Positions 1-9,541 are shown, counted from the stretch's first letter. The stretch: 64,000 bases of DNA from CG2-30-68-42 sp037440385 (GCA_037440385.1 JBBIUI010000002.1:16198-80197), one strand, 5' to 3'. Notes: a model not told the origin generated them from the letters alone. Numbers and translations are program-made.

Positions 1-67
1 CTACGAAATCAATTCTCGCGCGATCCAGACCTCGGACCAGATGCTGGCCCGGCTCGGACAGTTGTGA
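1..67 (+). CDS. flgG: Flagellar distal rod protein FlgG, C-terminal end only
   Basis: Reading from base 2, the window opens inside a gene whose last residues are YEINSRAIQTSDQMLARLGQ followed by Leu and a stop at 65-67. This is the conserved C-terminal helix of the FlgG/FlgE rod-hook family; the Gln-Met-Leu ending and the following flgH identify FlgG. The 5' part lies outside the window. Its stop codon overlaps a possible GTG start of flgH, so the genes are probably translationally coupled. Confidence 0.85.
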   Translation, partial: YEINSRAIQTSDQMLARLGQL

Positions 68-753
68 GCCGCCCGGGGACACGGGGCATGCGCCGCGCGA
101 TCGCTTCCCTGCTGCCGGCATTCGCGCTCGCCGCGTGCGTGTCGACGACGCCGCCCACCAGCGTGCACCAGCCGATGACGGCCCGCAGCGCGCCGCGCGA
201 CGCGGGCGCGCTCGCCAACGGCGCGATCTATCAGGTGGCGAGCGCACGCCCGCTGTTCGAAGACCGGCGTGCGCGGCTGGTGGGCGACACGCTGACCATC
301 CAGCTCGCCGAGAAGACCCAGGCTTCGAAGAAGTCCTCCACCGCCGCGGACCGCAACCAGAAGATCGCGGTCACGGCGCCGACCCTCGTCGGCGTGCCCG
401 GCAAGGGCGCGCAGGGCATTGCGATCGACGCGAACAGCGCCTCGAGCTTCTCGGGCAAGGGCGACTCGGACGCGATGAACGATTTCACCGGCACGATCAC
501 GGTCACCGTGATCGAGGTGCTGCCCAACGGCAACCTGCTGGTGTCGGGCGAGAAGCAGATCTCGATCAACCAGGGACAGGAGTTCGTGCGCTTCTCCGGC
601 GTGGTCAATCCGATCCACATCACCGGCGCCAACACGGTGACCTCCACCCAGGTGGCGGATGCACGCATCGAGTACAAGGCCAGCGGTTTCCTGAACGAAG
701 CGCAGGTGATGGGCTGGCTGGCGAGGTTCTTCCTGACTTTCCTGCCGTTCTAG
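64..753 (+). CDS. flgH: Flagellar L-ring lipoprotein FlgH
   Basis: FlgH forms the outer-membrane L ring around the flagellar rod. From the GTG at 64 the product is 229 aa. An in-frame ATG at 88 would give 221 aa and places a clean lipoprotein signal at the very N-terminus: Arg-Arg, a hydrophobic stretch, then lipobox LAAC with the acylated Cys at residue 17. I favour 88 on biology, but the GTG overlaps the flgG stop (GTGA) and cannot be excluded. The C-terminal half carries the family pattern (SGEKQI, then the final GWLARFFLTFLPF). It sits in the flgGHIJKL order. Confidence 0.93.
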   Translation: MSRPGTRGMRRAIASLLPAFALAACVSTTPPTSVHQPMTARSAPRDAGALANGAIYQVASARPLFEDRRARLVGDTLTIQLAEKTQASKKSSTAADRNQKIAVTAPTLVGVPGKGAQGIAIDANSASSFSGKGDSDAMNDFTGTITVTVIEVLPNGNLLVSGEKQISINQGQEFVRFSGVVNPIHITGANTVTSTQVADARIEYKASGFLNEAQVMGWLARFFLTFLPF

Positions 754-766
754 GGATCGGGGGCGC

Positions 767-1906
767 ATGATGACGGGGACATCATCGGGGAGAGGGGCCG
801 TGCGCAGCCTCGCCGCCGCGGCGCTGCTCGCGCTGGGAGCGTCGATGTTCCCGGCGCCCGGCTGGGCCGAGCGGGTCAAGGATCTGGCTTCGATCGCCGG
901 CGTGCGCGACAACCCGCTCGCCGGCTACGGGCTGGTGGTCGGGCTAGACGGCACCGGAGACCAGACCACGCAGACGCCCTTCACGGTCCAGGCCATCATC
1001 AGCATGCTCGGCAATCTCGGGGTGCAGGTGCCGCCCGGAACGTCGCTGCAACTGAAGAACGTGGCCGCGGTGATGGTCACCGCCAGCCTGCCGCCGTTTG
1101 CGCGGGCCGGACAGAAGATCGACGTCACCGTGTCCTCGATCGGCAACGCCAAGTCGCTGCGCGGCGGCACGCTGCTGATGAGCCCGCTGAAGGGCGCAGA
1201 CGGTCAGGTCTACGCGATGGCGCAGGGCAACCTCGCGGTGGGAGGCATCGGAGCGCAGGGTGCAGGCTCCAGCGTGCAGGTCAACCACCTGTCCGTCGGG
1301 CGCATCGCGGGCGGCGCGACCGTCGAGCGCGAAGTGCCCATGCCGGTGGGCAGCAGCGGGTCGGTGTTCCTGGAGCTGCACGCCGGCGATTTCGGCACGG
1401 CGGGCCGCGTCGTCGAGGCGATCGATCGCGCCGTCGCACCGGGCACGGCGCGCGCGCTCGATGCACGCCGCATCGAGGTGCGCGCGCCGGTCGAGCCCCA
1501 GAGCCGCGTGGCCTTCCTCGGACGCATCGAGAATCTCGACGTCACGCCGATGCAGATGGCCGCCAAGGTCATCGTCAACAGCCGCACCGGATCGGTCGTC
1601 ATGAACCAGGCGGTGACGATCGAGACCGTCGCGGTCGCGCACGGAAACCTGTCGGTGACGGTCTCCACCGAGCCGGTCATCAGTCAACCGAGACCGAACT
1701 CGGGTGGCCAGACCGTGCAGACCGAGCGTTCGCAGATCGACATCCGGCAGGAAGGCGGCGCGCTGGTCCAGCTCAAGCGCGGCGTGTCGCTGTCCGAAGT
1801 GGTCAAGGCGCTCAATGCGATCGGCGCCAACCCGCAGGACCTGATCGCGATCCTGCAGGCGATGAAGGCGGCCGGCGCGTTGCGCGCCGAGCTGGAGATC
1901 ATCTGA
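767..1906 (+). CDS. flgI: Flagellar P-ring protein FlgI
   Basis: FlgI is the periplasmic P-ring subunit that works as a bushing for the rod in the peptidoglycan layer. The 379-aa product has an N-terminal Sec signal (hydrophobic Ala/Leu stretch ending near PGWA), followed by the family start ERVKDLASIAGVRDNPLAGYG. Length is normal for the family. It lies 13 nt after flgH. A GTG at 800 is an alternative start that would shorten the leader, but the ATG at 767 is preferred because the gene spacing is tight. Confidence 0.96.
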   Translation: MMTGTSSGRGAVRSLAAAALLALGASMFPAPGWAERVKDLASIAGVRDNPLAGYGLVVGLDGTGDQTTQTPFTVQAIISMLGNLGVQVPPGTSLQLKNVAAVMVTASLPPFARAGQKIDVTVSSIGNAKSLRGGTLLMSPLKGADGQVYAMAQGNLAVGGIGAQGAGSSVQVNHLSVGRIAGGATVEREVPMPVGSSGSVFLELHAGDFGTAGRVVEAIDRAVAPGTARALDARRIEVRAPVEPQSRVAFLGRIENLDVTPMQMAAKVIVNSRTGSVVMNQAVTIETVAVAHGNLSVTVSTEPVISQPRPNSGGQTVQTERSQIDIRQEGGALVQLKRGVSLSEVVKALNAIGANPQDLIAILQAMKAAGALRAELEII

Positions 1907-1971
1907 CATGAGCCCGGGTCGATCCTCGTGCGGCCCTTCCGGCCGGCGCGCGCCCTGATGGACAGGCCGGG

Positions 1972-2868
1972 ATGATCGGCGCCGGCATCGCGAACGATCT
2001 CGCCTTCGATGCGAATGCGCTCGCCGCGCTGAAGCGCCAGGCGAAGGAAGATCCCAGGGCCGGGCTCGCACAGGCCGCGCGGCAATTCGAGGCGGTGTTC
2101 CTGCAGACGATGCTCAAGGCCATGCGCGAGTCGGTGCCGCGCGCCGGCATGCTCGACAGCGATGCTGGGCGCATGTACGAAGGGCTGCTCGACCAGCAGC
2201 TCGCGCAGGTTCTGGCGAACCGCGCCGGTACCGGACTGGCCGCCGAGCTCGAGCGCCAGCTCGCACGCGCGCTGCCGCGCTCCGGTGCGGGCGCAATCGG
2301 GCCGGGCGCCGAACCTCCCGTGCCCTCGACGGGCGATGCGCCGGCGAGCGCCGTGCAGCCTGCGGCGCCGGCTGCCCCGGATCGCGTCTCGTCAGCCGTG
2401 CCGGAACGCTCGCGCGAATTCGCGAACCGGCTGTGGCCGCATGCGCTCGAGGCGAGCCGCGCGACCGGTGTTCCTGCCCGTTTCCTGATCGCGCAGGCGG
2501 CGCTCGAGACCGGCTGGGGCCGAGCCGAACTGCGGCTTCCCGACGGCAGCGTCAGCCACAACCTGTTCAACGTCAAGGCGGGACGCGACTGGACCGGCGC
2601 CACGGTGGAGGCGACGACGACCGAATACGTCGCCGGGACGCCGCGCAAGCAGGTCGAACGCTTCCGTGCCTATGCGTCCTATGGCGAGGCGTTCGCCGAT
2701 TACGCGCGGCTGATCCGCGCGCGTTACGCGAGCGCGCTCGGGGCGCGCGAACCCGCGGCCTTCGCCACGGCGCTGCAGCGGGGCGGATACGCGACCGACC
2801 CCGCATACGCGGCGAAGCTCACCCGCATCATCGACGGGCAGGCGCTGCGCGCGAGCCTCGCGGGCTGA
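1972..2868 (+). CDS. flgJ: Flagellar rod assembly protein / muramidase FlgJ
   Basis: This is a two-domain FlgJ of 298 aa. Residues about 15-110 form the rod-binding (rod-capping) domain, including the typical QFEAVFLQTMLKAMRES. Residues about 145-295 form a glucosaminidase-type peptidoglycan hydrolase with the signature ALETGWG, whose Glu is the expected catalytic acid, and SHNLFNVKAG. It digests the cell wall locally so the rod can pass. A Pro/Ala-rich linker joins the domains. The dual-domain form is typical of beta- and gammaproteobacteria. Confidence 0.95.
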   Translation: MIGAGIANDLAFDANALAALKRQAKEDPRAGLAQAARQFEAVFLQTMLKAMRESVPRAGMLDSDAGRMYEGLLDQQLAQVLANRAGTGLAAELERQLARALPRSGAGAIGPGAEPPVPSTGDAPASAVQPAAPAAPDRVSSAVPERSREFANRLWPHALEASRATGVPARFLIAQAALETGWGRAELRLPDGSVSHNLFNVKAGRDWTGATVEATTTEYVAGTPRKQVERFRAYASYGEAFADYARLIRARYASALGAREPAAFATALQRGGYATDPAYAAKLTRIIDGQALRASLAG

Positions 2869-2923
2869 TCCGGCGGGTCGATTCAGTCGATCGGTCACGA
2901 TGCCGATATAACGGGTAACCAGC

Positions 2924-4861
2924 ATGGGAACCTCGATCCTCAACATCGGCGCCAGCGGACTCGCCGCGGCTCAGGCCGGCTTGCTCGTCACCGGGCACAA
3001 CATCGCGAATGCCGCGACGCCCGGCTATTCGCGCCAGGCACTGGTGCAGGCGACCAATTCGCCCCAGTTCCTCGGTGGCAGCTATTTCGGGCAGGGAACG
3101 AACGTCTCCGCCGTCAAGCGCATCTACAGCCAGTTCCTGGCGGCGGAAGCCGCGTCGGCACAAAGCCGGGTCGCGCAGCTCGAGACCCATTCCGGCGAGC
3201 TCGCGCAGATCAACGCCGTGCTCGCCGATCCGAACGCCGGGCTGTCTCCCGCGCTTCAGGATCTGTTCAAGTCGGTGCAGGAGCTCGCAGCCTCCCCGGC
3301 ATCGATTCCGGCACGTCAGGCGATGCTCTCGTCCGCGCAGGCGCTCACGGAGCGCTTCCGCAGTCTGGACACACGGCTCGACGAACTGCGCGAGGGCGTC
3401 AACGCGCAGCTCGTATCCGGCGTCGATTCGATCAATGCGAGCGCACGCGAGATCGCATCGCTCAACGAGCGCATCGTCGTCGCCCAGGCGGTGGCCGGCG
3501 GGCGCCCCGCCAACGACCTGCTCGACCAGCGCGATGCGCTGCTCGCCGAACTGAACGGGCAGGTACGGGTGACGACGAGCGCGCAAAGCGATGGCAGCGT
3601 CAATGTGTTCATCGGCAACGGACAGCCGCTGGTGGTGGGCGTGCAGGCCTCGCAACTGCGCGCGGTTCAGGACGCGCTCGATCCGTCCCGGCTCGATGTC
3701 GCGTTCCAGCTCCCCACCGGGGGAGCCGTTCCGCTGCAGGAGTCGCTGCTCACCGGCGGCGCGATCGCCGGGCTGCTCGCGTTTCGCAGCGCCAGCCTCG
3801 ATTCCGCGCAGAACGCGCTCGGCCGCATCGCGATGGGCCTCGCCCAGACCTTCAACGCCCAGCACCGGCTGGGGCAGGATCTGAACGGCGCGCTGGGAGG
3901 AGACTTCTTCGTCATGCCTGCCGCGCACGCTTTCGCGGCAGCGACCAACGCAGGCAGCGCGGTACTCCAGGCGAGCATCACGGATGCCACGCTGCTCGGC
4001 GCGAGCGACTACCGCGTGACCGCGCTCGGTGGCGGAAACTTCTCCGTGGCCCGGCTGTCCGACGGCGCGATCGTCGCCTCCGGAGCGCTTCCGGCGGGCT
4101 TCGACGGCCTGTCGGTCAGCCTCGCCTCGGGCGCGGCGAATGCCGGCGACAGCTTCCTGATCCAGCCCACCCGCAGCGGCGCGCATGATATCGCGTTGGC
4201 ATTCACCGACGTGCGCGCGATCGCGGCGGGCGCGCCGCTGCGAACGCAGGCCGCGCTCGCCAACTCCGGCTCCGCGACGATCAGCGCCGGCACCGTCACG
4301 TCGGTGACCGGGCTGGCCGGCGCCGCGCCCCACATCGCCGTGCCGCTGACCCTGACCTTCGATGCCGCGGCAGGGCGATTCGACCTGTCCGGCGCGCTCG
4401 CCGGCACCCTGGCCTACGATCCCGCGACCGAGTCCTCCGGCAAGCCGTTCAGCCTCGCCGCGCTGGGCGGCTTCGAATTCACGATCGCCGGCGTGCCGGC
4501 CGACGGCGATGTGCTGACGATCTCGAGCAATGACAACGGCACGGCGGACAACCGCAACCTGCTCGCACTCGGCGCACTGCAAACTGCCCGGCCGCTGCTC
4601 GCCGGCAACGCGAGCTACCAGTCCGCCTACGCGCAGCTCGTGTCCGAAGCGGGCAACGATGGTCGCGAGCTGGACGCGGCGCTGGCGGCGCAGCGAAGCC
4701 TCGAACAGACCGCGCACGATGCGCTCGCCTCGGTGTCGGGGGTCAATCTCGACGAGGAGGCGGCCAACCTGATGCGCTACCAGCAGGCTTACCAGGCCGC
4801 GGGCAAGATCATCGAGATTTCCGGCAAGCTGTTCGAAGAGCTGCTGGCGATCGCAAGATAG
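2924..4861 (+). CDS. flgK: Flagellar hook-filament junction protein FlgK (HAP1)
   Basis: The 645-aa product has the FlgK N-terminus (NIGASGLAAAQAGLLVTGHNIANAATPGYSRQ) and the FlgK C-terminal coiled coil (VNLDEEAANLMRYQQAYQAAGKII). These two ends fold together as D0/D1 in the hook-filament junction. The middle is variable and rich in Ala, Gly and Thr, as expected for the surface-exposed part. It is exported by the flagellar type III system and needs no signal peptide. The gene is followed after 15 nt by flgL. Confidence 0.96.
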   Translation: MGTSILNIGASGLAAAQAGLLVTGHNIANAATPGYSRQALVQATNSPQFLGGSYFGQGTNVSAVKRIYSQFLAAEAASAQSRVAQLETHSGELAQINAVLADPNAGLSPALQDLFKSVQELAASPASIPARQAMLSSAQALTERFRSLDTRLDELREGVNAQLVSGVDSINASAREIASLNERIVVAQAVAGGRPANDLLDQRDALLAELNGQVRVTTSAQSDGSVNVFIGNGQPLVVGVQASQLRAVQDALDPSRLDVAFQLPTGGAVPLQESLLTGGAIAGLLAFRSASLDSAQNALGRIAMGLAQTFNAQHRLGQDLNGALGGDFFVMPAAHAFAAATNAGSAVLQASITDATLLGASDYRVTALGGGNFSVARLSDGAIVASGALPAGFDGLSVSLASGAANAGDSFLIQPTRSGAHDIALAFTDVRAIAAGAPLRTQAALANSGSATISAGTVTSVTGLAGAAPHIAVPLTLTFDAAAGRFDLSGALAGTLAYDPATESSGKPFSLAALGGFEFTIAGVPADGDVLTISSNDNGTADNRNLLALGALQTARPLLAGNASYQSAYAQLVSEAGNDGRELDAALAAQRSLEQTAHDALASVSGVNLDEEAANLMRYQQAYQAAGKIIEISGKLFEELLAIAR

Positions 4862-4876
4862 GGCGGAGGAACTCCC

Positions 4877-6097
4877 ATGCGCGTGACGACCAGCATGATC
4901 TTCGATACCGGCGTGGCCACGCTGCAGCGCCAGAGCGCGTCGCTGCTGCACACGCAGCAGCAGGTGGCCACGGGCCGGCGGCTGCTCACCGCCGCCGACG
5001 ACCCGGTCGCCGCGGCGCGCGCGCTCGACCTCACGCAGGCGCGCGAGATCAATGCGCAGCAGCTTGCCAACCAGGACGCCGGGCGAGCCGCGCTCGGGCT
5101 CGCCGAAGCCCATCTCACCGGCGCACAGGATGTGATCGAGTCGATGCAGGCGCGCCTGGTACAGGCCGGCAATGCGACGCTGTCGCGCTCCGATCTCGCA
5201 TCGATCGCGCAGGATCTGCGCGCCGGCTTCGCCCAGTTGCTCGCCAATGCCAACGCCACCGACGGCAACGGCGACTACCTGTTCTCCGGCTATCAGGGTC
5301 GCACCCGGCCGTTCTCGGGAAGCGTCGAGGGCGGCGTGAACTACAACGGCGACGACGGCGTGCGCGCGCTGCATGTGGCCGCCTCGCGCGACCTGCCGGT
5401 CAGCCTGTCGGGCGCCGACGTGTTTGCCCGGATCCGCGACGGGAACGGTTCGTTCGCGACCGCCGCCGCGTCCGGGAATACCGGAAGCGGGGTCATCGAC
5501 GGCGGCAACCTCGTCGCCGGCTATGACGGTCATCGCTACACGATCACCTTCGCGGCGGGAGGCGGCGGCCCCGAGTATTCGGTCGAGGACTTCGATCCGG
5601 CGACCGGGGCGAGCACCTCGAGCGGTCCGTTCGCCTACACGGCCGGCGCGCCGATTCCGCTCGGCTCCGGCGCCATCGAGGTCACGGTGACCGGCACGCC
5701 TGCCGCCGGTGACCGTTTCACCGTGGCTCCCAGCAGCCAGGTCAGTGTATTCGACGTGCTCGGCCGCGCCATCCAGGCGCTCGATGCGGCGACGACCGAT
5801 GCTGCGGGCCGCGCGCGGCTGGCCAACGCACTCGGCGAGGTCCGCGGCGCGCTCTCGGGCAGCCTCGACGGCATCCTGTCGGCGCGCGCAGCAGTCGGAT
5901 CGCGAATGACGGAGATCGACGCGCTGGCGGCGACCGGCGGCGACCTCAAGGTCCGGTACGAGTCGATGCTGAGCCAGTTGCAGGATGTAGATTATGCCGA
6001 GGCGATCAGCCGGCTGACCCAGCAGCAGACGAGCCTGGAGGCGGCACAGAAGTCGTTCCTGCAGGTGACGCAGTTGTCGCTGTTCAAGTTCCTGTGA
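4877..6097 (+). CDS. flgL: Flagellar hook-filament junction protein FlgL (HAP3)
   Basis: The 406-aa product begins MRVTTSMIFDTGVATLQRQ and has the flagellin-like N-terminal helix with QQQVATGRRLLTAADDPVAA, the classic FlgL pattern. The C-terminus (QTSLEAAQKSFLQVTQLSLFKFL) is the matching D0 helix. FlgL caps FlgK and nucleates the filament. A GGAGGAACTCCC leader with a good ribosome site precedes the ATG. It is the last structural gene of the flg run here. Confidence 0.95.
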   Translation: MRVTTSMIFDTGVATLQRQSASLLHTQQQVATGRRLLTAADDPVAAARALDLTQAREINAQQLANQDAGRAALGLAEAHLTGAQDVIESMQARLVQAGNATLSRSDLASIAQDLRAGFAQLLANANATDGNGDYLFSGYQGRTRPFSGSVEGGVNYNGDDGVRALHVAASRDLPVSLSGADVFARIRDGNGSFATAAASGNTGSGVIDGGNLVAGYDGHRYTITFAAGGGGPEYSVEDFDPATGASTSSGPFAYTAGAPIPLGSGAIEVTVTGTPAAGDRFTVAPSSQVSVFDVLGRAIQALDAATTDAAGRARLANALGEVRGALSGSLDGILSARAAVGSRMTEIDALAATGGDLKVRYESMLSQLQDVDYAEAISRLTQQQTSLEAAQKSFLQVTQLSLFKFL

Positions 6098-6107
6098 GGC
6101 GGCGCAC

Positions 6108-6563
6108 GTGAAACCGGAACCGAAGCTCGGCGCCGCGATGGCTGCGCTGGTCGTGGCCGGCTGCAGCGCCGTGTCCGGCACCTATCCGCGCAGCGCGCCG
6201 GTCGTGCCCGCGGCCGCGCTGCACCTGAGCGAGAACACCACGGTATCGTTCGAGCACATCATCACCTACGCCGGCGTCGCGGCGCTCGCCTATGTCGTGC
6301 TCGACCCGCTCTCGCCCAACTGGAGCATCGAGGAAGCGAGGCTCGCGCCGGACCGCTACTTCCTGTCGCTGCGCATGAAGCGCGTCGCGGCCGGCGGCGA
6401 GGGCGAGGCGCGGATGGCGTTCAACCGCCGCGCCAGCGCGCTCGCGGCCGCCGGCGGTTATGCTGGCTACGAGGTGCTGGCCTATTCCGAAGGCATCGAA
6501 TCGCTGCTGCCCGCGCGGCGCGTGGGCGAGGGCGTGATCCGGCTCGTGCGCGCGGCGCCCTGA
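6108..6563 (+). CDS. Small predicted lipoprotein downstream of flgL
   Basis: The 151-aa product starts at GTG and has a short signal with a lipobox-like VAGC, giving a lipidated Cys near residue 19, then a Pro/Ala-rich linker. A hydrophobic segment (ITYAGVAALAYVVLD) is followed by SPNWSIEEARLAPDRYFLSLRMKR and a hydrophilic C-terminal half. I do not recognise a named family. The 10-nt spacing after flgL suggests the same transcript. An envelope-anchored accessory role is possible but unproven. The gene ends convergently with fliR. Confidence 0.7.
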   Translation: MKPEPKLGAAMAALVVAGCSAVSGTYPRSAPVVPAAALHLSENTTVSFEHIITYAGVAALAYVVLDPLSPNWSIEEARLAPDRYFLSLRMKRVAAGGEGEARMAFNRRASALAAAGGYAGYEVLAYSEGIESLLPARRVGEGVIRLVRAAP

Positions 6564-6581
6564 GTCGGGCCGGCGCGGGCT

Positions 6582-7367
6582 TCAGCTCGCTGCCGCGGCG
6601 CGCACCAGTGCGCCTACGGCCTGAAGCCCGGCACCGAACATTCGCTCCAGCGCGCTCGCGGCCAGCGGCAGCGACAGCAGCAGCACGGCGAATCCCACGG
6701 TCATCGTCACCGGGAAGCCGACCGCGAACAGATTCAGTTGCGGGGCCGCGCGCGTCAGCACGCCCAGTGCGATGTTGGTGATCAGCAGCGCGGCGATCAG
6801 CGGCAGCGACAGCAGCACACCCGCGGAAAAGATCGTCGCGCCCCAGCGAACCAGCAGACCGAAGCCCGGCGGCGAGACGGCAGTGCCGATCGGCAGCAGC
6901 TCGAAACTCGCCGACAGGCCGGCGAGCAGCATCAGGTGACCGTTCAGCGCGAGGAAGATCAGCGTCGCGAGCAGCGTCAGGAACTCGCCGAGCGTGGTGC
7001 TTTCGCCGGCGCTCTGAGGGTCGAAGAACACCGCGAACGACAGCCCCATCTGCAGTCCGATCAGCTCGCCGGCGACATCGACCGCGGCGAACACGATGCG
7101 CATCGCGAACCCCATCGCGAGGCCGATCGCGATCTGTTGCGCCAGCACCAGCGCACCCACCCCGGAGGCCGGGGCGATCGCGGGAGGCGGACCGAGGGCG
7201 GGGATCACCGCGAAGCCGATCGCGAGTCCCGCGAGCAGGCGGAGCCGGCGCGGCACGCCGGCGTTGCCGAACACCGGCGCGGTGGCCGCGAGCGCCAGGA
7301 TGCGCGCCAGCGGAAAGATCAGTGCGGCGATCCAGGCATCGAGCTGTGCGGAGGTGACGGAGATCAA
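6582..7367 (-). CDS. fliR: Flagellar type III export membrane protein FliR
   Basis: FliR is part of the FliPQR export gate in the basal body membrane. The 261-aa product is very hydrophobic, with about six membrane segments. The N-terminus, ISVTSAQLDAWIAALIFPLARILALAATAP, is the family's conserved start. This fixes the start at a TTG codon (7365-7367), because the next in-frame Met would cut into that conserved block. It is the last gene of the fliF-to-fliR run, 25 nt after fliQ. Confidence 0.95.
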   Translation of the reverse strand: MISVTSAQLDAWIAALIFPLARILALAATAPVFGNAGVPRRLRLLAGLAIGFAVIPALGPPPAIAPASGVGALVLAQQIAIGLAMGFAMRIVFAAVDVAGELIGLQMGLSFAVFFDPQSAGESTTLGEFLTLLATLIFLALNGHLMLLAGLSASFELLPIGTAVSPPGFGLLVRWGATIFSAGVLLSLPLIAALLITNIALGVLTRAAPQLNLFAVGFPVTMTVGFAVLLLSLPLAASALERMFGAGLQAVGALVRAAAAS

Positions 7368-7392
7368 CGCCGGGGCTCCCGCAGCGGGCCCG

Positions 7393-7662
7393 TCAGCCTA
7401 TCATCGACGGGATCGACTCGAACAGCTGCCTCATGTAATCGGTCATCACCGTCAGCATCCACGGCCCGGCCACGATCAGCGTGACGAACATCGCGACCAG
7501 CTTCGGCACGAACGACAACGTCATTTCGTTGATCTGGGTCGCGGCCTGGAAGATGCTGACGACGAGCCCCGTGATCAGCGCGGCCAGGAACAGCGGCGCC
7601 GACACCAGCAGCGTGATTTCCAGTGCGTGGCGGCCGATTTCGACGACTGCGGTCGGGGTCAT
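7393..7662 (-). CDS. fliQ: Flagellar type III export membrane protein FliQ
   Basis: The 89-aa product has two transmembrane helices and the conserved pattern SIFQAATQINEMTLSFVPK characteristic of FliQ. It is the small subunit wrapped around FliP/FliR in the export gate. The gene lies between fliP and fliR with short gaps. Length is the usual 89 aa. Confidence 0.96.
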   Translation of the reverse strand: MTPTAVVEIGRHALEITLLVSAPLFLAALITGLVVSIFQAATQINEMTLSFVPKLVAMFVTLIVAGPWMLTVMTDYMRQLFESIPSMIG

Positions 7663-7678
7663 GGGTCGTTCCTGTCCA

Positions 7679-8443
7679 TCAGCCGAAACTCTGCACCAGC
7701 GAGCCGACCAGCAGGTTCCAGCCGTCGACCAGCACGAACAGCATGATCTTGAAGGGCAGCGACACGATCACCGGGGACATCATCACCATGCCCATCGACA
7801 TCAGCACGGAGGCGACCACCATGTCGATGATCAGGAACGGGACGAAGACGATGAACGCGATCTGGAACGCGGTCTTCAGCTCGGAGGTGACGAATGCCGG
7901 GATCACGACGCGCATCGGCAGCTCGCCGGGCTTTTCGACCGTCGGCGTCCTCGCGATCTTCGCGAACAGCTTCAGATCGGCTTCGCGCGTCTGCTTCAAC
8001 ATGAAGCCCTTCAGCGGTTCGGCACCGCGCGAGAGCGCCTGGCCGAAATCGATGCGGTTCTCGGACAGCGGCAGATAGGCCTCGTCGTAGATCTTCCCGG
8101 CGACCGGCGCCATGACGAAGAACGTCAGGAACAGCGCGAGCCCGAGCAGCACCTGGTTCGGCGGGGAGGTCTGGGTGCCGAGCGCATGGCGCAGCAGGGA
8201 CAGCACGATGATGATGCGCGTGAAGCTGGTCATCATCAGCACGACGGCGGGCAGGAACGTCAGGCTGGTCAGCACCAGCAGCGTCTGGACCGACACGCTG
8301 TAGGTCTGCCCGCCGCCGGCCGCAGGAACCGCGGTCAGTGCGGGCAGTGCCTGGGCCCATGCGCCGGAGGCCGCGGTTGCGAGCAGTGCGCCGGTCGATG
8401 CGAGCCGCGTGCGGCGCCACGCCGCGCCCTCAGCGCGTGCCAC
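7679..8443 (-). CDS. fliP: Flagellar type III export membrane protein FliP
   Basis: The 254-aa product has a cleavable N-terminal signal (ending near GAWA), as is usual for FliP, then the family core: LTSLTFLPAVVLMMTSFTRIIIVLS, GTQTSPPNQVLLGLALFLTFF and the C-terminal helices ending MLFVLVDGWNLLVGSLVQSF. FliP pentamers form the core of the export pore. Its 5' end overlaps the fliO 3' end by 14 nt, indicating translational coupling. Confidence 0.96.
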   Translation of the reverse strand: MARAEGAAWRRTRLASTGALLATAASGAWAQALPALTAVPAAGGGQTYSVSVQTLLVLTSLTFLPAVVLMMTSFTRIIIVLSLLRHALGTQTSPPNQVLLGLALFLTFFVMAPVAGKIYDEAYLPLSENRIDFGQALSRGAEPLKGFMLKQTREADLKLFAKIARTPTVEKPGELPMRVVIPAFVTSELKTAFQIAFIVFVPFLIIDMVVASVLMSMGMVMMSPVIVSLPFKIMLFVLVDGWNLLVGSLVQSFG

Positions 8444-8876
8444 GATTTCGCTCCGTGATGCGCGCGAGCCAGGCGCCGAAGTCCTTGGCCTGCCCCGGAT
8501 CGGGCGCGGCGGTGGCCAGCCGAGGCAGGTTGTGCAGCGCGCTGATGTGACCGGGCGCGACCCCCACGACGAGCCAGGTTTCGCCGATCTCCACCAGCAC
8601 GATGCGCTCGCGTGCGCCCAGCGCGGTGGCGCCGACCACGCGCAGGTGATTCGCGGACGGGCCGCGCGCCGCCGTGATGCGCTTGAGCACGAACAACGCG
8701 CCGAAGATCAGCGCGAGGACCAGCGTCAGTCCCAGGCCGACCTGCAGCAGGCTCGTGCCGAGATCGGTGGCCGGCTGCTCGGCGGCCAGGCTCGCGGGGG
8801 ATACGCAGGCGGCCGCTGCGAGCGCGAGCGTGCGCGTGCGGACGGAAGGATTTCTTTCGACGAGGCACCGGATCAC
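8430..8876 (-). CDS. fliO: Flagellar biosynthesis protein FliO
   Basis: FliO is a membrane chaperone for FliP assembly. From the GTG at 8876 the product is 148 aa, with a short signal-like stretch, a transmembrane helix (LLQVGLGLTLVLALIFGALFVLKR) and the cytoplasmic FliO domain with LRVVGATALGARERIVLVEIG and TWLVVGVAPG. The reading frame stays open back to 9080, but that 5' part is Arg-rich and unlike FliO, so I chose the start that gives the normal family length. The 248 nt between this start and fliN holds nothing else I can recognise. Confidence 0.85.
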   Translation of the reverse strand: MIRCLVERNPSVRTRTLALAAAACVSPASLAAEQPATDLGTSLLQVGLGLTLVLALIFGALFVLKRITAARGPSANHLRVVGATALGARERIVLVEIGETWLVVGVAPGHISALHNLPRLATAAPDPGQAKDFGAWLARITERNRGTR

Positions 8877-9124
8877 GATGCCGGAAGGATAGCGCCGCCC
8901 GCGCACCGGCCATGGCGCGAATAGGCCGGCAAGTCCGGCGCTGTTCGGCCGTTCGCACGGGCAGCGCCGCCCGGATGCGCTCGGAAGTCGTGAATCTTTC
9001 CCCGGCGCGGGCCGCCGGCGTCGTCGCGCGGTGCTCGGGCCTCGCCCATCGGCTCGACCGGTCCCGGCCCTGCACTGCATGCGCCCGGCCGGCCGCCCGC
9101 TCGCGCCGAGCTCGTCACGGCTTC

Positions 9125-9541
9125 TCAGCCGTTGAGCTTCCTCATCCGCTCGGTCGGCGTGATGATGTCGGTCAGGCGTATGCCGAACTTGTCATTGACG
9201 ACGACCACTTCGCCCTGTGCGATCAGCGTGCCGTTGACCAGCACGTCGAGGGGTTCGCCGGCCAGTGCGTTGAGTTCGACCACGGATCCGTGCGCGAGCT
9301 GCAGCAGGTTGCGGATCGAGATCTTGCTGCGGCCCAGTTCGACGGCGAGCTGCACCGGGATGTCGAGGATCATGTCGAAATCCTGGAGAGGCTCGGCCTT
9401 GGGCGCGTCCGCGGAAAACTGCTGGAAGATCTGCGCGGCCTGCGGCCCGGCCGCGTGTTCTTCGACCGGATGCTGTTCGGCCAGCGCGGCGTTCCAGTCC
9501 TCGTCGGTCACCGGCTCCCGGGTCAGTTCGGTTTCGCTCAT
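9125..9541 (-). CDS. fliN: Flagellar motor switch protein FliN
   Basis: The 138-aa product has an acidic variable N-terminus and the C-terminal SpoA domain: ILDIPVQLAVELGRSKISIRNLLQL, GSVVELNALAGEPLDVLVNGTLIAQGEVVVV and KFGIRLTDI. FliN builds the bottom of the C ring with FliM and docks the export ATPase complex. It follows fliM after 57 nt. Confidence 0.96.
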   Translation of the reverse strand: MSETELTREPVTDEDWNAALAEQHPVEEHAAGPQAAQIFQQFSADAPKAEPLQDFDMILDIPVQLAVELGRSKISIRNLLQLAHGSVVELNALAGEPLDVLVNGTLIAQGEVVVVNDKFGIRLTDIITPTERMRKLNG